From: Pisolithus tinctorius
Lineage: Eukaryota > Basidiomycota > Agaricomycetes > Boletales > Pisolithaceae
DNA: 64,000 bases
Assembly: GCA_024663395.1 (NCBI GenBank)
Contig: JANFAH010000007.1
Span: 1 to 64,000, forward strand
Direction of reading: 5' to 3'
The translations under genes were made by a program, and so were the position numbers. Numbering within the stretch: the first letter of the stretch is position 1; each line of letters starts with the position of its first letter. The notes below the pieces were generated by a model. That model searched no databases. It was not told the DNA's origin and worked only from the letters and a program-made list of their open reading frames with translations. Positions 1 to 12,800 of the stretch are shown here, in pieces.

Positions 1-2828
1 AATGGCAACGTCCTTACCATTTGAGCGGTCCTGATAGGCATCTTTAAGTGAGCCGTGCATTTTCTCATTGGGCCGAGTGCTGTAGTTATGGGCTGCTCCT
101 TTATTCTGAATATCCCACACAACATGTTTCCAAAGATGGACCTTTGGAAAATTCCAGTCCGTCTTGAGGTGTTCTGCTAGCTCACCATTAGCCACTCGGG
201 AGACATACTCCTAGGTCAGAGTGGGGGATCAACAGTCAACTCTAACAGCAAGGAAATATCACGCACCTTTAGCTCACTCCCGAAACCAACTGCTCCCTCT
301 CTATCAATTCAAGGGTCCTGTCAGTGTGCACGTCCAGCCAATGAGATGTCCAATTCCAAGTAGCTGCGGAGCATCCGTAGGAGCTGGTACCCTTCACGGC
401 TTACGTTGTTTGTGAGAATATTCAAAGCGGCGTAGAAGGTTTGCTTGTGAGTTCGTTAGCTTATGCTGGGAAATCAAAGAAGAATCTCACCTGCACGAGA
501 TCTCGGAGTTTGTTCCCATCAGCATAGCTTACATGTAGGATGCCATTGAAGTGCGCCAAATCTCACCAGCTTGGAAATGCTGCAAGCCTGCATTCAATTT
601 AGGATTAGGATGTCTTAGCGAAGTAAATAGAGGGTAATACGTACTGCTCCTCAAGTTGTGCTGCATATTTACACGGTAATTTGCTTAAGAGAATCTTGAG
701 TTCTTCGAGTGAGTGGTGCCCAAAGAGACCGTCATGCAGAGCATGGAGGCGGTCAAAGCTCACAGCTTCCTCCAGCTCCGAGTTCTCAACCTTCCAGAAA
801 ACGTTCTTGTGATTTGGTTATGTGGTTGGTAAGAGTCATCAATAAATACAAACTCACTGCAACTGGCCGAAGCCTGAGGGCTTTGAGGATTGGTTCACCG
901 GCTGACTTCTTTTCCTGATAGATGGTGAGGGCTTCTTTTGCCTGTCTTATGGTACACGTTGGAAATGATTTGGCAAGGTGGGATAACTCCTCAAGAGGAA
1001 CCCAAACTGGGCATGGGCATTTACTCTTCATGCCTCGAATTAGGCTCATCATGCATCTAATGTCAACATAGTTATTAGTATGTCTAATGTGCACTTGTAG
1101 TGCCCTCGACTTACTGTTCTTCATAGTCAGCGGATAAGATAAGAATCAAGGGAAAGAGCCACCGAGTGATCTTGTCATAGCACTCATATTTGTATCCTAG
1201 CTTTGAGAGTTCGGCGAGTCTATCAATGATACAAAGGAATGCTTCATGCCAAATAACGTGTTTGTAATTGGTGTAGCCAGTCTTCCCCTCTTCTTTGGTG
1301 GACTCAGGAACCTTGCATAATATACATGAGCAAGGACGCTGAAGACTGCACTCAGTAACTTACAATAGTAACCAGCTGACGACACATCCGCCACCAAAGC
1401 ATTCTCCATTTCTGATGTTCATGGGCAGATTTCCACAACGAGCTACGACAGGATAACCTTTGACAGTTCCGTGGGAACTTAGACGTGTTGGTCGGCATAG
1501 AGGATAAAAGCAACAGGGCCGCATTTTCAACCTGAGGTTGAGACTAGAAGCAAGCACAAGTTAAACATGGTATATACAGAGTGTACAGGTCATTACAACA
1601 TACTTGAATGTCCCACCATCACCAGTCCATGGTTCTGAGTAGAATCTCTCGTACTCATGGCCATTATGTTGGAAGACCTGTTGGGCATCCAGACGAAGTG
1701 AGGTGCAAGGAGGGGGTTTGATAAGAGATCAAGAGCCCACTCCCATAACGAACATGCATAAACTGGGAATGTTAAGTTCTCTCCTTTATAAGGTGCAGTC
1801 ACATTGTGTCGTGTAAACTAGAGTAGAAGCTTGTGGATGAATGCACGGAAGCTCACGGTGTATGAAGAGAAAGAACTTACCGTGTCACCTGCATGGCCGC
1901 CCTGTCCCATGCATGTTGAAGGTCACATCGTTCCACAAGGTAACATTTGCCTTTCCTTGGACGATGCGTGAAATGAGGGAAAGCAGCCCATTGATCTGCG
2001 ACGCATTGAGGCCCACTTGCAACGCTATTTCAGCAAACAAGTAGTCGCCCTCCTCAATAAATGGGCACCATGGGTGTGGATCGGGGGCCATCGTAGCAGC
2101 AGCACGCTGACCAAATTCTTCTTGTGACTGGAAAAGCGATGGGGTATTGCTGCAGGGATGGAACTCAGTCTTGAAGTCAGCAGGTGGCTGTTCAGGGGAT
2201 GGCGTTTGGTCACTGCCATTACTCACCATGGAGACATTTGATTGATCTATTCATATCAAGCACGTATGTACTTAGTATGGCGCACTCAGAAACCAGGTAG
2301 CACTGATTCATGCACTCACCACTTTGTGCAGCAGGATCTCCATGAGGCTCCCACATGTCCTGATCAACAAAATCCATGTGTCCTGAGTGAGAAATGTTGG
2401 GAGCTGTAAAGAAACAGCCTTAAGTGCAGGTGTAGCATAGTTGAAATTGAAATGTACTTGGCAATCCATCGTTATCTTCATTAAGCGTGCAGGTTACTTG
2501 AGAAGGGCCTGCCTGCGTGATGTGTGTGCGCACTGTCGAGTATGCAGATGTGACCAACGCTACCCTCAATTCCTCAGCTGAGAACGTCAATACACAGTGA
2601 GAATCACAAACAAAGCATATGAAAACTAGATGCACCTTGCTCCTTGTCCCTCTCATATTCCTTAGTAGCGTCTATTCGTTGTATTTCCCTTGTTTGACGA
2701 GCTGCACAGTGTGTCGCATGGCTCTTGATGCCCTGAGGTTTGAATAGTTTTCCACAGATCTGGCATTTGGATGTTTTCGAAAGCATTTTTTCCGAATAGC
2801 TATATTTTGCATGACGAATGGGGGCCAT
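1..2828 (-). CDS. Plavaka-type DNA transposase, 3' part beyond the window edge
   Basis: Multi-exon gene read on the minus strand. I chose the ATG at 2828 because it is followed at once by a zinc-finger-like segment (CQICGKLF, then H and HC), as expected at the N-terminus of these transposases. Successive exons carry WCPFIEEGDYLFAE (about 2,090), LWEWALDLLSNPLLAPHF (about 1,720), LSSHGTVKGYPVVARC (about 1,470), MMSLIRGMKSKCPCPV (about 1,040) and KMHGSLKDAYQDRSNGKDVA at the very edge. These blocks occur in this order in agaricomycete Plavaka transposases (CACTA-related cut-and-paste elements). Exons are separated by short introns, for example one near 2,584-2,640. Several frames are interrupted, so the copy may be decayed. 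The C-terminal catalytic part cannot be judged because it lies outside the window. Confidence 0.8.
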
Positions 2829-3306
2829 TTCCGAAATGCTGAAGATGAAGGGATTGCAGTGGTTCAGGAAAAAGGGCAGGGATCGTGAGGAAGTACGTAC
2901 CAACAACATGCAGCGCAAGCCACCACGTTGCAATGCTGCTGTGATGATCTTACGGCAATCTTACCCTGAAGTAATGGAACTCGTTGCATTGCCAGAACAT
3001 TACGATGATCATTATTAAGCAGGAGAGGGGTTTCATAATGCTTATTACAATTTGTCATCATTGGCATGACCCTAAACATTTTTGCAACACGGCTGTCGTC
3101 CGTGATCATGGCCAACCCACCCTTGGCAGCAGTTTTTGGCCATTCCCACGGTCTTTAGATGTAGTTTATGTGTACGTGAGAATAGGTCATATAGATGCTG
3201 TCCTCAGGCGAGGCTCGTGCCAATTCCAAAAATAGTTGTGTCATCTACAGGCCTCCAATGCCATAATGAATTCCCTAGATACTTTATGTAAGGCAACATC
3301 TGCTAA

Positions 3307-3482
3307 CCTTCATGAGTCGCTCGTAAGAGCCACTGGCGGCGGTCCACCATAGTAGACTGACATTTCCGAGAGGCTATGCTGAGGGTCTTGCCTCCACAAA
3401 CCTTCATGAGTAGCTCTTAAGAGCCACTGGCAGCGGTCCACTGGAGTAGACTGACATTGCTGAGAGGCTGCACTGAGGGTCT
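3307..3482. repeat. Two-copy 94-bp tandem repeat with palindromic core
   Basis: Two diverged copies begin at 3307 and 3401 (CCTTCATGAGT...) and share most of their length, ending near CTGAGGGTCT. Each holds a small inverted repeat. In the second copy it is the perfect 12-bp palindrome GCTCTTAAGAGC (3413-3424); in the first it is the imperfect GCTCGTAAGAGC. The repeat lies about 0.5 kb upstream of the Plavaka start, where subterminal transposase-binding repeats would be expected, but that role is inferred. Confidence 0.75.
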
Positions 3483-3783
3483 CACTGGAGTTTTTTTCGT
3501 GTTCAAACCATATGTTTTTTGTTCTTTGTGGCAGTCATCCATACAATATGTTTTTTTCAGTTAGTTTTGACCTTGGTCACATGAGAACGATTCGCAGGGC
3601 ATAAACTAATTGTATTGGAGGTATACAGAACACGATGTGTATCGACGACCAATATGTACTGTGCACGAGATCTCAGAAGCATATGGTAAAAAAATTTTAA
3701 AGTTTTCTCTCAAGAATGGTAAGGAAGATGTATGCAAATGGCAACATATAAGCTCGGAACACACCAGAGGCTAGAATGGCAGA

Positions 3784-5080
3784 CTACTCGGCAGTGGACT
3801 CAGACTTTGTGGTGTCGCCAGGACGTGGCAGAAGAGGAGTAGCGCCAACAGCAACTTCTGGGACAGTGCCAGTCCGGCCAATGGGAGTGGGGTCATGGCG
3901 GAAGTGAGAATCCTCATACCCTCCCCCGCTGAAGTAGTAATCTGGCATGCAAGCAAGAGCGACGTGCTGAATGTTGTAGTTGGGATGTCCCGCATTACTA
4001 GTCTGTTGCTGCGGCATGGCTGATGGCGCACCCTCCATGTATGATCTGTAAGATGGACAGCCAGGTGGTGGGTATGGGGGAGGATAGGGAACTGCTGGAT
4101 GGTTTGTACCATCCTCCACGCATGATGGTGTTGTAATCGTAAGGTACCCCTGGCATCTGCCACGGTGGGATACCTGGCCCAGGGAGCCACTCAGTGAAAG
4201 TATGTTGCTGTGATAGATGATTGAACTGCGTAGTGTGGAGAGGTGAGGTACATTGTAAGCAATATGTGGGCCACCAGGGCCCAAGGTCGAACTCAAACAC
4301 ACGCCATGAATGGAATGTGGACTGGTTTGCCGAGCATTGTCAACCTCACTTTCCATCGTAGGTAGATGTCCTTCCTCGGCTGCACAGAGCCTAGCAGATG
4401 CGGTATGCGAGACTTCATTGGATGTACTGGGAATATCCAGCTTGTCTGGGAACACACGAAGCTGAAGGTTGAACGGCTCTTGGTCGCTACCTAAGTGGGC
4501 TTTACCTTGCACAAGACACAGTGCCAGGCGCTTGGCATGTGTGTTGGAGACCCTTGTCCGGTGGCAGGGCCACTAGTATAGCCTGAGAAGAACCCTCCAT
4601 CTGGCCCATCATCCTCACTGACGAAGAGATCAGCAGCGGCATGAGTGACAGGGGTGGAGGGAGCTAGCAGGACAATAAGTGGTCATTAGCAGCGTGCACG
4701 TAATGTTGAAAGTGACGGAGCTTACCTGCATTCGGTTTCGCATCAGATTCGTTGAGTACTTGTGCGGCCTCAGGGACTGAAGTGGACGTGACATTGGAAA
4801 TGGTAGAAGTATCCAATGCTTCATTGGGGCCCGGGATCATGGAAACGGGGACAGAAGTGTTGCGCAGAATGCCGGGAGTCTCACGGGAATCGGTGATGTT
4901 AGAAATGGAAATGCTGCACATAACTCCAGGAGCATCGGAGCCAGCGGCAATGACTGACGTAAGGTTTGCAGTGTCAGCAGACACCTTGCCAGAGGTCTGA
5001 TGTGGTAGATTCAAGAGTTTTCTGTGCAGAACCGGTGGCGACAATGTGACGAGTGGTGTCTGAAGCAATAGCAGGGACAA
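3784..5080 (-). CDS. Ser/Thr/Pro-rich exons, possibly the 3' end of the next gene upstream
   Basis: Two open stretches on the minus strand (5080-4664 and 4512-3784) give low-complexity protein. The first is rich in Ser, Thr and Val. The second is rich in Pro, Tyr, His and Gly, with a run such as PYPPPYPPPGCPSY. They follow directly after the basic, Ser-rich tail that ends near 5087 and share its strand, so they may be its last exons. No domain is recognisable. Low-complexity composition makes a coding call uncertain. Confidence 0.35.
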
Positions 5081-5086
5081 GTGCCT

Positions 5087-7416
5087 TCACGATATTGGTA
5101 GTCCCCTTGCGAGGCTCTGGAACGTTAAGTCGAGCGCTTTCGGTGACGATACGATCAGTGAGATCTGACATAACGGGAGGGACGAACTTCTTTGTAGTGC
5201 TGGTGGAACCCTTGCAAGGCTCCAGAATGTCAGATCGAATACCTCTGCTCCACCATACCATCCACTTGACCACCGTCCGATGAAATTGTACATTGGCAAC
5301 GATGGAATACGACAGCCAGCCTTGCTACTCTTCAAAACTTTTGACATCCTCGCCTTGCTTTGCTTAGATGTCTTTACTTTGCGCTTGCGGGAAAGCGGTT
5401 CTTGCTCATAGTCAGACATATCCGCAACATGCCTCGCCTTGCTGGCAGCCTCACCATCTTCCATCTCAACATCACTGGCTACACTGTTGTTGTCCTGGGC
5501 ATCCGCGGGATGAAAGTCGTCACCAGAGGACTCGGACTGAGATTGCGAACTACTTGAGAGGCTTATGACTTCAGAAGCTCCAGCAGCTTTTGACTTCGAA
5601 GATCGTTGAGGAGCACCGAGGGCCTTTGGCCGAGAGCCGGTGCTGGAACTAGGCTTCTTGTCCACGGAGACCTCTTCAATGCCATCAGAATTCCCTGATC
5701 CTTCCATCTCATCAACTTCAAACCGAGCTCTCTTCTTAGTCTTATTCCTCCTGACACGTGTAGCGGCGATGTTGGGCAATTGGCTGGGTCCAAGGTAATC
5801 CATGGTGGAGTTCACAAACACACGCTTGCCCTCGTAAGATTAGAGTCATGAGATGGCGGGGCACTAATGATGACTGGTTTCTTCCGATGAAAGAAGCGCC
5901 TCTGTGACTACATTAGCATCCACTGTCACTAGAAAAATTAGGAAGGTACCTTTCAGCTTAGGGAAGCACTGAAGATGAAGCTGGTTGGTGCTTTGGTCCT
6001 CGAGAGCAGCGACAAGCTTCAAGCAATCAGTGAGGGTTAAGTCCGAAATACCCTTCCTGTTTCCCTTCCTGCGGCATTCCTCGCCTGGGAATATAACATC
6101 TGCCAGCCAGTTCATCAAGACCAAAGCACTGCCTGCCAAATGATTGAGGAGTGGACTTCCATGGGAACAATTTCTGTGACGCCCATTTGAAACCAAAACT
6201 CTCTAAAATGACGTGTTAAATGGCATCGCACAGGGAATGTGAAAGGCCTACCGATATGCTTTCTGAGGAGTTGCTTAATGCGCTCATGATCCGAACGAAT
6301 AAATTCAACTTCATTGTTGTTATTGGACTTGTCATTCTTCTCATTAACAGGCCGTTGCTTTCCTTTCTCAGCAACAACCTCAGTATCCATGGTAACAGCA
6401 CGTTGCTTTCCTTTTCCTTTCTCAACAATGACCTTGGTATCTACATCATCAGTACCCCCAAAGGCTTCAGTCACAGAGTCCAGAGAAACTTTGTTACTAA
6501 ATAACATATCAGATGGCAATAGAGAAAGTAGCGACATGACTTACTATATGTGCGCCTTGAAATGCCCGATGATCTCGTGTGTATCAGCGCAGCACCGGGA
6601 AGGGAAGAACTATAAACATGAGCATTTGACATGAAAGTGCACAAAACCGGGACGTACCCCATCAGCACCAGGAGTTGTGAAAACATGGGCAAGACCAGCA
6701 TCTTGGTTGACGACCCTACCCACCAAAATATAGCAACCCTCAAATGCATGTGATTTTGATAATGCAGCGAACTGAAACCAATCAAAGATCAAAATATTTC
6801 ACAAATGGTATGTCCAAGAGGTACTGACGTTGTGATCAATGTTCTTTATCGTCTTGTTGAACAATCGCTGGTGCTGGGCAACCATGCCTCCAATGTCTTC
6901 AAGCTCCTCAGCCTCCTTCCATGTTTCCAGGATGTCAACGTAAGTATCGGGGAACTCAGCTTTGAAACATGAATAGCATGCTTTCCTCATATCCACCGAT
7001 GGAATCCCCTGGACTGCCTCAGGTGCAGGGAGCCGAGCAAGTTCAGTCCACATGTGCTTCGTGAAATAGGCGGAATAAAGGTTCCAGAGGTTTTTGCAGA
7101 TTTGAGCGTGAATACTGACAGTTGTAACGGTCCTGACCTGTTGCCACGGCATTCCTTGACTTTCCCCAAGTTTACTGAATATATCGTTAACTTGCTGAAA
7201 ACCTTCATTGAACTCATCCATGGCGGCAGCTGGCAACCTTCCACGAGTATATATAGGGTCGCCGCCATCCTCACCACACCCATCGCTCTCAATCTCAGAG
7301 GTACATTCACGAGAGAATGTAGCCGAGCGCAGTGGACAGGGGGAAACATGACTGCGAGGAGTGGGCGACTCTGGGCAGGAAAATGATGAAATAGGAAAAG
7401 GCGGAACGGTCTTCAT
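5087..7416 (-). CDS. Uncharacterised agaricomycete dispersed-family protein (helical core, basic Ser-rich tail)
   Basis: Multi-exon minus-strand gene. The first long exon (7416-6799) carries ICKNLWNLYSAYF, DMRKACYSCFKAEFPDTY and GGMVAQHQRLFNKTIKNI. The next exons give SHAFEGCYILVGRVVNQDAG and VFTTPGAD, then NKVSLDSVTEAFG followed by Lys/Glu-rich repeats (VIVEKGKGKQRA). After that come DHERIKQLLRKHI and a weak PGEECRRKGNRKGISDLTL block. The last exon is highly charged, with an SLSSSSQSQSESS tract and an acidic SDVEMEDGE segment followed by Lys/Arg clusters that look nuclear. I know this block order from many uncharacterised agaricomycete proteins near transposons; no function is established for it. 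Sitting between a Plavaka and a KDZ element, it may be an element cargo gene. Confidence 0.6.
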
Positions 7417-7445
7417 CGAAGGTACTGTCTAACAGCAATTATTGA

Positions 7446-8861
7446 TCAGCAAAACACTTGTCTAGAGGGAAGGTAGGGACTCACTTTAGCGGGTGCATTT
7501 TCAACGATCTCCACAGGCTCGAATCCCAATCTGTCCAGGGCATATGACGGGGCCAAACCGGGCGCACAAGTCAAGCTAGAGCAGTACCTGGCACTGGAGC
7601 CTCTTTTGCGACCTCGTTTGTGAGGGTAGTGGAGGGGTGTGTGGAAGGTACTGGTAAATCGGGAGGAGGTTGGATGGTGCTCTCGTGAGGGTACTGAGAA
7701 GTGGGACAGAGTGTCCACGCTTCGAAACAGCTGGCCCAGCCAGCCATGGTGTGTAATCACCCTCGACAACTAATTGAATTAGTTACAGGACCATTCCAAA
7801 AGGCACATGACTTACTTGGATTTTTTGCCAGGGAAGTGTCGGTCTGCACATTCGCGATGGGTGACGATTGTTCAGGAGGCAGTTTGGACGGCACTCCTGT
7901 GAGGGTATTGAGAGGGGGAACAGAGCATCCAGGCTTCGGGATACCTGGGCTGGAAGGACAAGATGCAATGTCACCCTCAGCGACTATATTGAATTAGCAC
8001 GCAATAACCTCAGACAGCAGGTGACTTGCCTGGATTTTTCATCGGGGAAGTATCCGCCCTAGTGTTCGGCACGATGGGTTTGGAGAGGAATGGGTTATCA
8101 TCACTGTCGGTCGCGAGCATATGGCTTCGGCGGAAGCGATGCTTTGCAAACCAACCCAGTATCTCAAGTAGTCGCTTTGACTTTCTGATGGAGTCACGTT
8201 GGAGTCATGAACGGCGGCGTGGGTTTGCGGCGACCACCTCCAACCTGTACCACAACGAAGTCATCATGAGTACTCGCGGATGGCTCTGGATGCACGGAAG
8301 AAGTATCCAGGCATGCCGGTAGCAATGGTAAGGTGATCACCAGAGGGTTACCTCTAGTGTTGTGTACGTTCTCCTGAAGAAAGAAATCAGATATGGTGTA
8401 GAACAGAGAGACAATCCTAACTGTAGCCATGAAAACTTTCAACCGTACAAAAATGAAGGGTGAGGGGAAAGAGCCACAACGAGGTCCGGTACGCCGCCTT
8501 TATACAGAACGACAATCATCAAAGATCTCCCGAGGATCAAAATGCCCATCGGAGCAATATGATAGCCCAAAACTTGGGCAGAAGCCAAGGGAACACTGTG
8601 CTTCCAACTTGATGGGTTAGATTCAGATTGTGACAGCAGACTTTGTGGCAGGGAGGATGCAGAGGGCGCAGAGAGCCTCTGGGTACCCCACCAACTGTAC
8701 TTGTTCTCCAGTATGCACGAATAGTAGACAGGATCGTTCGTTAGATTGAGTCTTGGTAGGAATGGAGTGGTCATTGTGGAACATCGATTATCATAGTCAA
8801 GAGCAAGCAGTGAGTGAGCTAGAAATGTCGTAAAGGTGTGCGCTGGTAGCTCCGACCACAA
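7446..8861 (-). CDS. Uncharacterised minus-strand exons with a repeated exon motif
   Basis: Open stretches at 8861-8439, 8442-8194, 7974-7783 and 7769-7446 share the strand of the neighbouring gene and may be its 5' exons. Two successive pieces look like diverged copies of one exon: both have a CCCTCGA/GCTGA...AATTGAATTAG stretch and end with a similar peptide (NTRADTSPMKNP against NVQTDTSLAKNP). No domain is recognised. The exon structure is unresolved and the region may be partly non-coding. Confidence 0.3.
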
Positions 8862-9387
8862 CAGCTAATCACAACATGAATAAACTTCCTACTGAATGTG
8901 AAACATAGCTGGTGCAGCGACAAAGGCATTTTCAGCTGCATTAATAGTCGGAATTAATTCAGTATTCGTCCCCCTGTCGGATGCTACTAGAATGAGCATA
9001 TGCCATATACTGGGGTGAGTGAATGTGCATGCTTAGCACATACATAGTGCACCGAACTGGCACAGTTTCAGAGTCATACTTGGTCCCTCAGGTAGTTCAA
9101 ATGGGGCACACACCAAAATACCTCACTCTCAAAGAAAGACAGGAAGCTCTACATAGGCAGAGGGCCTGCTATGCATCTACAAGGTAACCAAAACACACGT
9201 TTAATGTGCAGCAGATTAATCGAAATGTATTTTAGAGGCAAGCCACTCCGTTCTGACCAGAATCACTGTGCATATAGGAAGCGGGCAGGGCGACACCTCA
9301 GTAAAGAGGCTATGAATACAACTCAACCACCTGCATCGCAGATCATCCGTCCCAACGTCGTTTTCGTCCGTTCCAGCCCTGTCGCCA
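8862..9387. other. Intergenic stretch, nothing recognised
   Basis: AT-moderate sequence between the minus-strand genes and a short plus-strand reading frame. I see no coding frame, repeat or RNA gene in it. It may contain the left end of the KDZ element or a promoter, but no terminal repeat could be picked out by eye. Confidence 0.4.
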
Positions 9388-9420
9388 TTGCTTATTGCAC
9401 ATGCGACCAAGTCTCTACCA

Positions 9421-9696
9421 ATGTCGTCTCTGTTTCTGGAAGCGGCTCGGAGTGCCGATGCTCTGGACGAATCAGACCTCCCTAGATGGGAGGAGGACCC
9501 TCCCTACATGGATTCTGAACTGGATTCGACCCTACAGGAGGAAAGGTTCACACAAAATCTCATCGATGTCATGCTCGGGCGACGCATGCAGCTGTCGAAT
9601 GAATCAAAGGTCCAACGCGAGAGGCGCTTTGCAGAAGGTGATCACAAGCTGATCTTCGCTGAGCTGGTGGATGATCTTAAGGAGCAAATTGTGTGA
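9421..9696 (+). CDS. Small acidic hypothetical protein
   Basis: A 91-residue plus-strand frame starting MSSLFLEAARSADALDES and ending LVDDLKEQIV. It is acidic, helix-prone and free of low complexity. It lies just downstream of, and convergent with, the Ulp1-like 3' end of the KDZ gene (stop at 9863). No family is recognised. It could be an independent small gene, an accessory frame of the KDZ element, or chance. Confidence 0.35.
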   Translation: MSSLFLEAARSADALDESDLPRWEEDPPYMDSELDSTLQEERFTQNLIDVMLGRRMQLSNESKVQRERRFAEGDHKLIFAELVDDLKEQIV

Positions 9697-9862
9697 TGGT
9701 CTGCTGCAATTGATATTGTAGGGAGTCATGTGTCTGGAGGACGCAACAACCGAATGGCAGCATGCTGGTTGCAGTGGCGGGCCCAAGAAATATATGATTT
9801 TGCAAGGGAGGCATTGGTTTTGGAGAATGGCGGAAACCCTTACCACAACAACTCGACGTAGT

Positions 9863-12800
9863 TTACATGTCAGATAATGGAATGCTAAGTATGAGGGATT
9901 GGAGGTAACGACGAAATGCAATCATGTTTCCCTCGTGCAGATTGGTAATATCATAACCTCGTAGGATGGCTGCAACTTGAGCTAAGACCCAAAGACCGCA
10001 GTCATACCCGTTGGACTGCAAAGGCTCGCACTAGTATATTTCTTGAGGGATAGTTATCAAGTATAATTGACGGTGCTTACGATAATCAGGTGTGCAGACC
10101 ATGATCCCAAATCTCTCCGAGGGACTCTGAGCCTCTTTGAGGCAATGAAGGACATGCGAGAAATGAGTCTGGAGATATCCTGTGGACAGTTAGTAAGCAC
10201 AGAGTACATGAATATTCGGTTACCTTTATGTCCTGTTTCCATGGCTTTTGTTCTGCAAGACTGTCGAAGAGGAGGAGTTGCTTGGAAGGGAACTTAATGA
10301 CACAGAGAACCCAATGCCCAATGGGGGATGTCCGGTGAATTGGGAGGATCCACATCGTTTTTTCCCAGTACCGAGTCCACGAAATGTTGCACCACAGAAT
10401 GTTGTCTTCGGCATGATATTGAATATGCAGGAGGTTGTGCGTCGAGAATATCGCACATTGTGTGGCAGCCGATGATTGAAATTCCGAATAAAGAAGTGCA
10501 GAGCAACCGTTGATGCAGGTATCATTGAGTCGGGCAGTCGGGGAAGCGAGACGCTCATAGTCGTTTGCCTCGAAGGTTTGACAGGGGAATCCATCTTGTG
10601 TTTCTCAAACACGCCTCACATAAATGCCGCAAGCGATGAGTACATTGCTATAGACATCCATTGTATCAACGGTCGGGGTCTGTGAAATGTTACTAAATGG
10701 GTCGAGTATATCAGATCAGACTTACGAAAGGGAGTTTCCAGAGAACATCCACATTATGAGAGTCCTTTGATCTTCGGCATCGCCTGAGTCCTCTTCATTA
10801 GTGGTCGGTGGTGACTCCATATCTTCGAGAATGTCCGCCAAAGCAATCTGGGCAGGGTCCAGGATGTCTTCTATAGGGTCAGGATCAAGAGCTAGTCCAG
10901 CATCGTCTTCGCTCAAAGCATCTGCAGGTATGTCGCATAGAATAGGAGGGAGCCATTGCAAAACAAGTGAGGTGGCAGCGGCATGTGCGAGCGAAGTAGC
11001 GACAGTCACGGCAGTGCGGGCATGGCTTGCATAGCGAACAGCAGAGGCCAGCAGGTTGGGCCACCTTTCTTGCAGTTTTGCCAAGGATTCACAATGTTGC
11101 TGAAGGACTAAATAGTACTTAGAGTCTGCGCAGTGTTAGTCCATGTAGCCAATAAAACCGTTCCCGGACTTACTTTCTGGCAATCGTATTGCAAGCTCAA
11201 TAGCACATAGTTCATGACCAAACCATCGGCACATATGGTCAGCCTCCATCCCAAGACGCTGCTGTTCTTCAAGGCAACGATCACTCTTGAGAACCGCTCT
11301 GATGCCTTCTCTGACATCAACATCTTCTAGCCACTGTGGAATTTCTCCAACAGAAGGTGTTACCCAAATGTCTTCGAGGAGGCTTTGGTCATTCCGTAAT
11401 TCCGCAAGCTTCGTTGGAAGTGGTGATGGAAGGGGAATGCCAGAAGATGCGTCATATAGCTCAGTGAGACGTTCACAGTACTTGTTAAATTTATGGATGG
11501 TGGACATGAGGGCTGGCTGGCATTTTGCAATTGCTTTTCGAGTCTGCTGATGGAGTTTTGTGCCTAAACTGACTTAATTAATGTAACAACGACAAGGTAC
11601 AAGTCACCTACCCAATGCCTTCTGGTTGCCCCCTACTGCACGATCGAGTTTGTCCCATTCGAAAAAACTGCCAATCACGTGCTTCCAAATACTGATCTTC
11701 AAATCCCACACCATTAGAAGGGTCCAAACAAACTCCAAGTTAACTCCATGGAGTTCTGGAAATTTGTCAGGGATGTTGAGAGAAGTATACAACGCGTCTA
11801 TCTTGTTTAGAAGTCGGTCGTGGCTGCGCTCCAGACTCTCGAGAGCGTCAAGGGTATCCTGCATCATGCGCGCGGCTTGTAGGGCTCTGTCGGAGGCTTC
11901 TACATCGGCTTGCAATACAAGGACTGTGTCTAATTCTTTCTTCAGTCGCGCTGGCACATCTAAAAAATGGGAGTTGACAGGGGAGTTCAGTACTGTGATG
12001 TGAGACTTATGTGCACATATCGAAAGCTGCGCACTGCGTTGATCAGACCACTGCTTCCACAACTCCGGAATACCAATCCCACAGTCACTGATGACGTTCT
12101 GTGCCTCAGAACCTTGTTCAGCAATTCCTTTCTTTAGTCGGTGTCGAATCCAGTCCCCAAGATCACTACACATCTCCAGTCCTATGGTGGTCACATGCTG
12201 ATCAATTAACCATATCTGCCGTTCACGCTGAAGCGAATATTTCAAGTTCTTGTCAACTACAATAAAGAATTAGACTTACCGACGAGGCTCGCTCAATGCC
12301 AATAAGTTTGATGAATTGTGACCAAAGGCATTCGGTCCCCTCCCCATCAGAAAGACCTAGTCCATTAATAATGTGTGGGTTGTAAGTAAGCTGGCAAGCC
12401 CACTCATGGCCATAGGCATGCATAGCCATTGTTGCGAAGCGTAGGCGAGAGACAATTCCATTGTTTAGAATGTCATACTTATGCAAGGATATCAGCATGG
12501 GTATAGATGTAAAAAGTGAATTACTGACCTTGGATAACGAGCGATCAAGAACGCAACCGATGTCGTACAATACAACAACGGTTGCTGCCGATGGCAAGAG
12601 GGAAAAGAGGTGTTCCAGGAGTGCGATACTATACTTCTGTTGTTCGCCAGGGGTGTCAATGTTCACAAAGAAAAGCGGGATATCGTGACGGCATATGAGA
12701 GCCATGATGCCGGTGTCGTCGAAGCAATCCATCGCAGCCTTCCGCTTGTTGCTGTCAGCTGCTTTGTACGACGCCTCACATTGGTCAATCGCTTCGTCAG

